Shown here one piece after another: positions 1 through 5,136 of a stretch of 6,949 nucleotides of DNA. Location of the stretch: the NCBI GenBank assembly GCA_016934225.1, contig JAFGTH010000163.1:1-6949 (forward strand), given 5' to 3'. The first letter of the stretch is position 1, and every line of letters starts with the position of its first letter. The notes under the pieces are model-generated. The model was not told the origin of the DNA. It saw only the letters and a program-made list of their open reading frames with translations, and searched no databases. Source of the DNA: Lentisphaerota bacterium. Lineage in GTDB: Bacteria; Verrucomicrobiota; Kiritimatiellia; UBA8416; JAFGTH01. Position numbers and translations under genes: made by a program.

Positions 1-180
1 AAGATGCCTTTCCCGAAACTGAAGTTAAAAGGGCAGGCCGGCACGGTGATCGGGTTTGATGTCGCCGTGGATGACGGCGACGTCCCGAGCAGGGGGAGAA
101 AACTGCAAATGGTCTGGTCGGGAACGGCGCATAACTGGCGAACGCCCGTTGATTTCGGAAGAATAATACTCGTAAAATAA
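1..180 (+). CDS. C-terminal end of a CBM9-like carbohydrate-binding protein (5' partial)
   Basis: Frame 1 is open from the first base of the window to a TAA at 178-180, giving 59 residues. The segment reads ...GFDVAVDDGD... then R-G-R-K-L-x-M-V-W-S-G, then NW...DFGRIIL-V-K at the very end. This order (an I-G-F-D-V-x-V-x-D-x-D strand, a Trp-containing strand, and a terminal F-G-x-I-x-L strand) is the usual ending of the CBM9 / DOMON-like sugar-binding beta-sandwich, often found at the C-terminus of secreted glycosidases and other surface proteins. The catalytic or N-terminal part lies outside the window, so the function of the whole protein cannot be told. It is convergent with guaA, with 62 bp between the two stop codons. 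Family assignment is by motif memory only and is fairly but not fully secure. Confidence 0.65.
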   Translation, partial: KMPFPKLKLKGQAGTVIGFDVAVDDGDVPSRGRKLQMVWSGTAHNWRTPVDFGRIILVK

Positions 181-204
181 GCGGATTAGCATGTTGGTTG
201 TCAG

Positions 205-226
205 GTATTAATCAGTATATTGATAC
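205..226. terminator. AT-rich hairpin between convergent genes (weak terminator candidate)
   Basis: Positions 205-212 (GTATTAAT) can pair with 219-226 (ATTGATAC) around a 6-nt loop: eight pairs including one G-T. A competing small stem, TGATA/TATCA, spans 221-234. It is the only obvious structure in the 62-bp gap between the CBM9-like gene and guaA, where a bidirectional terminator would be expected. There is no GC-rich stem and no T-run after it, so intrinsic termination here would be weak; Rho-dependent ending is equally possible. Confidence 0.25.
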
Positions 227-242
227 AAATATCAGATGTAGC

Positions 243-1787
243 TTATTCCCACTCGATTGTGGCGGGCGGTTTTGAGCTGATGTCGTAGACAACTCTGTTT
301 ACGCCGCGTACTTCGTTGATGATGCGATTGGATATAATTGCAAGCGTGTCGTATGGAAGACGGAACCAGTCGGCGGTCATGCCGTCAAGGCTTTGGACTA
401 TGCGCAAGGCAACTACATTTTCGTAAGTCCGGCTGTCTCCCATCACTCCGACGGTCTGTACAGGTAACAGTACACTGAAGGCTTGCCATATATCCTTGTA
501 ATTAGGCAGTTTGATTATTTCTTCCTGTAAGCGCATGTCGGCTTGTTGCAGCAGCAGTACGCGATCACGTGTGACTTCGCCGAGTATTCTTACAGCCAAA
601 CCGGGGCCGGGGAAAGGCTGTCGGTCTATGATGCAATCAGGTATGCCGAGTTCGCGGCCCATTGCTCTGACCTCGTCTTTAAAAAGTTCGCGCACAGGCT
701 CAATCAGTTGAAAGTGGAGATCGTCCGGTAATCCGCCGACATTGTGATGGCTCTTAATGGTCACGGAAGGTCCGCCGATCGGCGAGAAGCTTTCGATTAC
801 ATCCGGGTAGAGTGTGCCTTGGGCGAGATACTTGATATTTCCGAGTTTGCGGGCTTCTTCGGAGAAAACATCAATGAAAGTACTGCCGATAATTTTTCGT
901 TTTTTTTCCGGATCCACGACGCCTGCCAGTTTGTCCAGAAACAAATCGGCAGCGTCCACGACATGCAGATCCATGCGGAACGTATCTCCAAATGTTTTTT
1001 CCACCTGTTCGGCTTCCTTGTATCTGAGGACGCCGTTGTTTACGAATATGCAATGCAGCCGGTTCCCGATTGCTTTATGAAGCAAAACGGCTACAACGGA
1101 CGAGTCAACACCTCCGCTCAATCCGCAGACGATATGATCGGAGCCGACTTTTTTTCTGACGGTATTAATGCTTTCCTGTATGAATTGAGCCATTTGCCAG
1201 TCGCCCGGACAGCCGCAAATATCGAATATAAAGCGACGGAGTATATCCATACCTTTGGGCGTGTGGACGACCTCAGGGTGGAACTGTAGTCCGTAAATTT
1301 TGCGCTCGGTGTTGCCCATTGCGGCTATTGGGCATGAATCGGTTTGGGCCAGGACTTCGAAACCCGGCGGCATCTTCAAAACCTGATCGCCATGACTCAT
1401 CCAGACCTCCAAATTTGAAGGCAGATCCTTGAGAATGGAATGCGGGTTGGTGATATGAATCATAGCGCTGCCAAACTCGCGAATTCTGCCGGGTGTAACG
1501 GCGCCGTTGAGCATATGAGCGGTCATTTGCATGCCGTAACAGATTCCAAGAACAGGGATTCCCATTTCGAAAATGGCCGGATCGCACAGAGGGGATCCTT
1601 GATCGAGTACGCTGGCAGGGCCTCCGGACAGAATAATGCCGGAAGGTTTTTGTTTTGCGAGTTTTGCGGCTGTTGTATCGAATCGGATCAGTTCGGAATA
1701 GACTTTTTGCTCTCTAATGCGTCTGGCTATAAGTTGGCTGTACTGAGATCCGAAATCCAGAATGGCGATCCAATGTTTATGTTTCAT
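243..1787 (-). CDS. guaA: GMP synthase (glutamine-hydrolysing)
   Basis: This is a complete 514-residue GMP synthase, about the usual length for the fused bacterial enzyme. It converts XMP, ATP and glutamine to GMP in the cytoplasm, the last step of de novo guanine nucleotide synthesis. The N-terminal class I glutamine amidotransferase domain (about 1-195) starts with ILDFGSQYSQLIARR and shows LSGGPASV at 53-60, the nucleophile Cys83 in GICYGMQ, and the His170/Glu172 pair in FHPEV. The ATP-pyrophosphatase domain has the PP-loop SGGVDSS at 224-230. The C-terminal dimerisation and XMP-binding part keeps KSHHNVGG (345-352), FPGPGLAVRILGE (392-404) and the terminal KPPATIEWE. All catalytic residues are present. 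An in-frame stop closely upstream leaves ATG 1787 as the start, although no good Shine-Dalgarno precedes it. It reads in the same direction as the aminotransferase 151 bp upstream; co-transcription is possible but not shown. Confidence 0.97.
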   Translation of the reverse strand: MKHKHWIAILDFGSQYSQLIARRIREQKVYSELIRFDTTAAKLAKQKPSGIILSGGPASVLDQGSPLCDPAIFEMGIPVLGICYGMQMTAHMLNGAVTPGRIREFGSAMIHITNPHSILKDLPSNLEVWMSHGDQVLKMPPGFEVLAQTDSCPIAAMGNTERKIYGLQFHPEVVHTPKGMDILRRFIFDICGCPGDWQMAQFIQESINTVRKKVGSDHIVCGLSGGVDSSVVAVLLHKAIGNRLHCIFVNNGVLRYKEAEQVEKTFGDTFRMDLHVVDAADLFLDKLAGVVDPEKKRKIIGSTFIDVFSEEARKLGNIKYLAQGTLYPDVIESFSPIGGPSVTIKSHHNVGGLPDDLHFQLIEPVRELFKDEVRAMGRELGIPDCIIDRQPFPGPGLAVRILGEVTRDRVLLLQQADMRLQEEIIKLPNYKDIWQAFSVLLPVQTVGVMGDSRTYENVVALRIVQSLDGMTADWFRLPYDTLAIISNRIINEVRGVNRVVYDISSKPPATIEWE

Positions 1788-1813
1788 TCGGGAGAGTAAT
1801 CGTCATTTTGGCG

Positions 1814-1832
1814 AATCGCAATGGCGATTTTT
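1814..1832. other. Small hairpin in the guaA leader
   Basis: AATCGC (1814-1819) and GCGATT (1824-1829) form a perfect 6-bp stem with a 4-nt loop, 27 bp upstream of the guaA start. Read on the plus strand it is followed by a T-run (1828-1832), resembling a short intrinsic terminator, but no plus-strand gene precedes it. Read on the minus strand it would lie in the guaA 5' untranslated region, preceded by a run of A. It is short and could be chance. Confidence 0.2.
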
Positions 1833-1904
1833 GCGCTGCGGTTTGCCGATATAGATGAAGACGGATCCCTTGAAATGTTGACGAGCAAGAATGCGTGGCG
1901 TTCG

Positions 1905-1920
1905 AATATGACACCATATT
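1905..1920. other. AT-rich inverted repeat just after the aminotransferase stop
   Basis: AATATG (1905-1910) and CATATT (1915-1920) are perfect inverted repeats with a 4-nt spacer, about 20 bp past the end of the aminotransferase on the minus strand. The position would suit an end-of-operon structure, but the stem is only 6 bp, mostly A-T, and no T-run follows on the minus strand. The rest of the 151-bp gap (1788-1938) holds no convincing promoter pair or riboswitch that I can see. Confidence 0.18.
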
Positions 1921-1938
1921 TGTAAATTTCCATAATTG

Positions 1939-3309
1939 TTAAGAACCGAGTTCTTCTTCCACGGCTTCGTTAAGTACGGAGATGCCCTCTTTCAGCGCTT
2001 CTTTGGTGATGGTCAAAGGCGGCGCGATCTTTATGCATTCGCCTCCGCTTCCCACTGGGGCGAACATGAGAAGTCCTTTTTGAAAGCATCTAACATTGAT
2101 TGCGACAGCAGTTTCAGGATCCGGGTTTTTAGTGCCGGGTTTTACCGCTAACATTCCCGCGACGAGTCCTTTACCAAAGACACAGCCGAGGCGATCCGGG
2201 TGTTTTTGCTGAATTTTATGCAACGCCGGAATTAGAATTTTGCCCATTGCCGCCGCGTTCTGAACCAGCTTCAATTTATTGTACAGTTTAAGATTCGCAA
2301 GCGCGGCTGCGACGCACAAAGGCGATGCGGAATGAGTGGACGTCATGGACCCGGGGGCGTAAAGCCCCATGATGTCTTTGCGCCCGATTACCGCTGCAAG
2401 AGGCAGCGAAGATGTAATGCCTTTGCCGCAAGCAATCAGGTCGGGCGTTATTTTATAGTGTTGGAATGCGAACATTTTACCGGTTCTGCCGAAGCCGGCC
2501 TGCACTTCATCCATGATGAGAACAATATCGTATTTTCTGCAAAAGGCCTCCAGTCTCTGCGCGTACTCCGCAGACATAAAATTTGGTCCGATGCCTTGGT
2601 ATGTTTCAGACATAACTCCGGCAATATCTGTCGGACGAACGCCTTGTTTTTTGAGGGACGCCAGGAAAACGTCGAAACTTGTGTCAGTGTTCCTGTAGCC
2701 GTCCGGGAATGGAACCTGAACAAACGACGGGTCTCTTGCGCCAATCCATTTCTTCTGACTTTCCAAACCGCCTGCAAGTTGTGCTCCCATGGTTCGACCG
2801 TGGAAAGCGCCGTCGAAAGTGATGAAATATTTTTTTCTGGGTCCGTATTTTTCCAAGGCATATGTTTTGGACAGCTTTATGCAATTTTCCGTGGCCTCAC
2901 TGCCGGTGCTTAAAAGGAAAACATGGTAGTTGGACGGATCGGGCGACAGCTTCTGAAGCGCCTTGGTGAGTTTTACCCTGTCTTCATGAACAAACACATA
3001 AGTCGAGAGCAGGCCTTGCTTGACCTTGGCGATAATTGCATCTTTGATGGCCTTGTTTCCGTGTCCGGCGTTACTGACGAGTACACATGATGACCAGTCG
3101 AGCCATCGGTTGCCCCATTTATCAGAGACTGTGAAATTATCGGCGGAATGCCATACGATAGGCGGCTGCCCTTGCATTGATCGCGGTTCCGAATTGGTTA
3201 ATGCCTTGAATATAGGCAGAGATTCCGGAACAGGTATGGGTGTTTTAATTGTTCGATACTTTGTTTTAACGGTCGGTACTTTTACTGGTTTCAAATTATA
3301 TGACGCCAT
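1939..3309 (-). CDS. Class III (omega) PLP-dependent aminotransferase
   Basis: The 456-residue product has the fold-type I class III aminotransferase layout. The PLP phosphate loop is STGSEAT (134-140) and the ring-contacting aromatic region is GAFHGRT (167-173). The pyridine-N-binding Asp267 sits in MDEVQAGFGRTGKMF, the Schiff-base Lys296 in ACGKGITSSLPL, and a T-H-S-x-S-P-L segment near 325-331 replaces the usual TFGGNPL. Members transfer amino groups between glutamate, 2-oxoglutarate, alanine or pyruvate and an aldehyde or ketone partner (GABA, ornithine and similar); the partner here cannot be named. The canonical E-P-x-x-G-E segment reads SETYQGIGP (234-242), a departure from GABA/ornithine enzymes. 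About 20 basic, Val/Thr/Pro-rich residues precede the conserved fold. The start is well supported: AAAGGAG at 3319-3325 sits 9 nt before the ATG. It follows the oxidoreductase gene by 21 bp, so the two are probably co-transcribed. Confidence 0.92.
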   Translation of the reverse strand: MASYNLKPVKVPTVKTKYRTIKTPIPVPESLPIFKALTNSEPRSMQGQPPIVWHSADNFTVSDKWGNRWLDWSSCVLVSNAGHGNKAIKDAIIAKVKQGLLSTYVFVHEDRVKLTKALQKLSPDPSNYHVFLLSTGSEATENCIKLSKTYALEKYGPRKKYFITFDGAFHGRTMGAQLAGGLESQKKWIGARDPSFVQVPFPDGYRNTDTSFDVFLASLKKQGVRPTDIAGVMSETYQGIGPNFMSAEYAQRLEAFCRKYDIVLIMDEVQAGFGRTGKMFAFQHYKITPDLIACGKGITSSLPLAAVIGRKDIMGLYAPGSMTSTHSASPLCVAAALANLKLYNKLKLVQNAAAMGKILIPALHKIQQKHPDRLGCVFGKGLVAGMLAVKPGTKNPDPETAVAINVRCFQKGLLMFAPVGSGGECIKIAPPLTITKEALKEGISVLNEAVEEELGS

Positions 3310-3318
3310 AGTTTATAT

Positions 3319-3325
3319 CTCCTTT
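3319..3325 (-). promoter_or_regulatory. Strong Shine-Dalgarno of the aminotransferase gene
   Basis: On the minus strand AAAGGAG lies 9 nt upstream of ATG 3309 and inside the 21-bp gap after the oxidoreductase stop. It fixes the start codon and is much stronger than the sites before guaA or the oxidoreductase, suggesting efficient independent initiation on a shared message. Confidence 0.75.
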
Positions 3326-3330
3326 TCAAA

Positions 3331-4593
3331 TTATAAAAGTTCCGCGTGCGGGGCTTTGTCATAAACTATACGGGCAAATCTCCCGCCGTGTGTTATGGAA
3401 AGTCTGGCTGCTTCCACAATAAGTTCGTTAGTGCTGCTATTGGCGGGCGTGGCAATAATGCCTTTTGCGTCAACTTTTTTGATCAGCGCCTGACGCTCGG
3501 CAAGGCTCTTGGAATCGTCCGGCAGATTCGATACAGCATTCTCGATCATGTGTATGGTATTTATGGACGCAGCGACGGAATCGAATCCGTATCCTACGGG
3601 TTTATAGCCTTCGCCTTCCCACGGAACAAGTCGGTAAAAGTCGGGATTGATGAAATTGTAAACCGAACCTGCGCAACCGATTCCGGAAAGATAGCAATGA
3701 GCGACGCCGCGGAATTGGTCGTTGTGCTTGATCATTCCTGTTTTGCCGTCACCTTCGCAGAACATTGTAAGACATTGTTCGTTACTGCCCGCGCCTTCGT
3801 CAGGATAACCCAAGCCGTCCGTAACGGACAGGATGGCGCCGTTTTCATAAACGATACGACCGTTGGCCCACATGTAACCTTCATTGCCGTTTGGGAATTT
3901 GCCCTTGACGCCGGATACCGACACTTCTACCGGTTTCAAGCCGGTTATGAATTGCACAAGGTCGGCATAGTGGCAGCCTACATAAACAAACGGATCTGTT
4001 CTGTCGCATGTGAACCAGTTCTGAAAATTTGATGATCTGTAGAAATACGGCTCGATCATCTTTGCTTCTCCGGCAACAAACTCGCCGAAGTTGCCGAGTT
4101 CATAGTCGCGCTTGGCAATTAGAGAACGGCGGTCAAACCTCTTGTGATATTCGATGCCTACAAACAATCCTTTGCTTAGCGCCAGTTTTTCTATTTCCAC
4201 TGCCTGTTTGTACGCCAGGACGAGCGGCTTCACGCAGAGAACATGCTGATTGTGTTCCAAAGCATGTTTTACCACGTCATAGTGAAATTGATCGGGCATT
4301 GCAACGACAACAATCTGACGCGGCTCCATGTTTTGAATTACTTCTTTATACAAAGTTGGAAACTTTTCGTTAGGAGACTTGTCCAATGACGGATAAGGCG
4401 TAAACGTTTGTTCGGGAAATGCCTGATGGAATGTCTCGCTGTTTGCCAACGCTTTCAAAGGTGGCGTGTCCAATGCGCACACGGAAATTCTGCCGACTAT
4501 GCCCGTGCGTTGAAGATGATAAACGGAAGGCAAAAGAAGATCATTGGTGATCATTCCGCCACCGACGATCGTGAGATCAAGCGTTTTAGTCAT
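3331..4593 (-). CDS. Gfo/Idh/MocA family NAD(P)-dependent oxidoreductase
   Basis: The 420-residue protein begins with a Rossmann strand and Gly-rich loop, LTIVGGGMITND (7-18). It continues with VVAMPDQFHYDVVKHAL (96-112) and the conserved HVLCVKPL (117-124), whose Lys122 matches the catalytic Lys of the EKP motif although Glu is replaced by Val. The C-terminal alpha/beta substrate domain holds GIEYHKRFD (146-154) and GCHYADL (206-212), where His208 and Asp211 fit the family's catalytic His region. Family members oxidise or reduce hydroxyl groups of sugars, inositols and related compounds in the cytoplasm; this substrate is unknown. The frame extends to an ATG at 4635, but ATG 4593 is preferred. 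It has AAAGGG eight or nine bases upstream, starts right before the Rossmann strand, and the longer start would fall inside the likely promoter. It is the first gene of a pair with the aminotransferase, which suggests oxidation to a carbonyl followed by amination (inference). Confidence 0.9.
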   Translation of the reverse strand: MTKTLDLTIVGGGMITNDLLLPSVYHLQRTGIVGRISVCALDTPPLKALANSETFHQAFPEQTFTPYPSLDKSPNEKFPTLYKEVIQNMEPRQIVVVAMPDQFHYDVVKHALEHNQHVLCVKPLVLAYKQAVEIEKLALSKGLFVGIEYHKRFDRRSLIAKRDYELGNFGEFVAGEAKMIEPYFYRSSNFQNWFTCDRTDPFVYVGCHYADLVQFITGLKPVEVSVSGVKGKFPNGNEGYMWANGRIVYENGAILSVTDGLGYPDEGAGSNEQCLTMFCEGDGKTGMIKHNDQFRGVAHCYLSGIGCAGSVYNFINPDFYRLVPWEGEGYKPVGYGFDSVAASINTIHMIENAVSNLPDDSKSLAERQALIKKVDAKGIIATPANSSTNELIVEAARLSITHGGRFARIVYDKAPHAELL

Positions 4594-4600
4594 GGAAGCA

Positions 4601-4607
4601 ACCCTTT
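4601..4607 (-). promoter_or_regulatory. Shine-Dalgarno deciding the oxidoreductase start
   Basis: The minus-strand sequence AAAGGGT occurs here, about 8 nt before ATG 4593. It supports the shorter 420-residue start over the ATG at 4635, which lacks a comparable site. Confidence 0.55.
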
Positions 4608-4625
4608 CATACGCGCAAAAATCAA

Positions 4626-4653
4626 AATTTAGCATATGAAGTTACAAAGTCAA
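4626..4653 (-). promoter_or_regulatory. Probable sigma-70 promoter of the oxidoreductase-aminotransferase pair
   Basis: On the minus strand TTGACT (4648-4653, 5 of 6 to consensus) is followed after 16 bp by TAAATT (4626-4631, 4 of 6). The latter is preceded by TGC, an extended -10 element. Transcription would begin near 4619, leaving a leader of about 26 nt before ATG 4593 that just holds the ribosome-binding site. The alternative ATG at 4635 lies in the spacer, upstream of that start point. Based on consensus match only. Confidence 0.45.
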
Positions 4654-4953
4654 CCCCGTGTGCCGGCTTTCATTACCTTGGTGCTGCTTCCGTTCCGATC
4701 GGACGGACAACACGCTCTTCCGGCCAAAACTCCTTGTTTTTCTTAACAGCGCAATAAGGCGCAAAAAGCCGCGTTTTTCTCTTCTTGCCTACAGAAAGCA
4801 ATCGGTGATACAATAATCGTGATTCTTGGATATTAAACGATAACTCAGGAAATATGTAATTTTAATCGAAAACTTTGCTTTTGACTGAAATAGTGTGACA
4901 AGGTTTTTGCGGAATATGTTGTTTGAGCAAAACACGATAGATAGGCGGGAATT
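4654..4953. other. Divergent intergenic region
   Basis: About 300 bp lie between the promoter of the minus-strand pair and the plus-strand beta-helix gene. I see no gene here. Visible elements are the palindrome at 4694-4703, a GC-rich patch flanked by A and T runs at about 4762-4778 (AAAAAGCCGCGTTTTT), and an imperfect direct repeat (ATCGGTGAT at 4801-4809, ATCGTGAT at 4817-4824). An AT-rich stretch leads up to the start at 4954. A TTGACT at 4881-4886 resembles a -35 box for the plus-strand gene, but no -10 box lies at the right distance. Confidence 0.4.
4694..4703. promoter_or_regulatory. Perfect 10-bp palindrome, possible operator
   Basis: TCCGATCGGA is self-complementary, and the symmetry extends by CCG/CGG on the two sides with one extra base on the left. 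It sits about 40 bp upstream of the -35 box of the minus-strand pair, where an activator or repressor could bind. A 10-bp palindrome may arise by chance; no second copy was noticed. Confidence 0.2.
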
Positions 4954-5136
4954 ATGAAAAACAAACTGGCAGTATTATGCGGCATATTTGTTATAGCGCT
5001 GAAAGCCGGCGCGGCGACGATTTACGTGGATCAGTCAAACACCGGCGGGCCATGGGACGGCACAACATGGGCAACCGCCTTCACGAATATCGCGGACGCC
5101 GTAACAGAGCTGGGCGTCACCAACGCGGTCGTCTAG
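4954..5136 (+). CDS. Beta-helix surface protein, 5' segment up to an internal amber codon
   Basis: The frame starts at ATG 4954; an in-frame TAG at 4942-4944 blocks any upstream extension, and AGGCGGGA at 4943-4950 can serve as ribosome-binding site. The first 60 codons encode a Sec signal peptide: Lys at 2 and 4, a hydrophobic core at about 5-16, and A-G-A around 18-20 as the likely signal peptidase I site. The mature N-terminus follows, with TIYVDQ and a Trp-rich W-D-G-T-T-W-A-T-A-F segment then IADAV, typical of the cap that opens secreted right-handed beta-helix proteins. The frame stops at TAG 5134-5136 but continues in register after it, so this is the 5' end of the gene described at 5137-6949 and not a separate short gene. 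If the stop is always obeyed, only a short exported peptide results. Confidence 0.7.
   Translation: MKNKLAVLCGIFVIALKAGAATIYVDQSNTGGPWDGTTWATAFTNIADAVTELGVTNAVV
5134..5136 (+). other. In-frame amber codon interrupting the beta-helix gene
   Basis: TAG is codon 61 counted from ATG 4954. The reading frame is identical before and after it, so a substitution rather than an indel would explain it. The residues around it, TNAVV before and GGHTIMVTNGTY after, form one continuous domain: the second module of the same protein has the matching stretch GDTVHVAAGTY at 371-380. TGG, CAG, AAG, GAG, TCG, TTG, TAC and TAT are all one base away, so the original residue cannot be named. The three complete genes and the CBM9-like partial gene in this window all end in TAA. 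Confidence 0.85.

Noticed and set aside
744..1289. Long antisense open frame (181 codons) opposite guaA on the plus strand
   Set aside because: It lies wholly inside the highly conserved guaA, has no recognisable domain or ribosome-binding site, and is best explained as a shadow of guaA codon use.
1788..1938. Purine riboswitch or other leader control upstream of guaA
   Set aside because: I looked for the paired loops and conserved core of a purine aptamer on the minus strand and did not find them; only a 6-bp hairpin is present.
2332..2913. Antisense open frame (193 codons) opposite the aminotransferase
   Set aside because: Fully overlaps conserved PLP motifs on the other strand; its product is Cys- and Arg-rich with no family resemblance.
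3346..4032. Antisense open frame (228 codons) opposite the Gfo/Idh gene
   Set aside because: Overlaps the clear oxidoreductase and shows no motif, signal or start context of its own.
4762..4778. Intrinsic terminator in the intergenic region (AAAAAGCCGCGTTTTT)
   Set aside because: The central GCCGCG does not pair well with itself and no gene on either strand ends just before it.
4881..4909. Sigma-70 promoter for the beta-helix gene using TTGACT at 4881
   Set aside because: The bases 16-18 bp downstream (TTTTTG) do not resemble a -10 box; AATATG at 4913 is too far.
4966..4983. Lipoprotein signal in the beta-helix protein (LAVLCG, Cys9)
   Set aside because: The cysteine is only nine residues from the start, inside the hydrophobic core, too early for a lipobox; an A-G-A signal peptidase I site follows.
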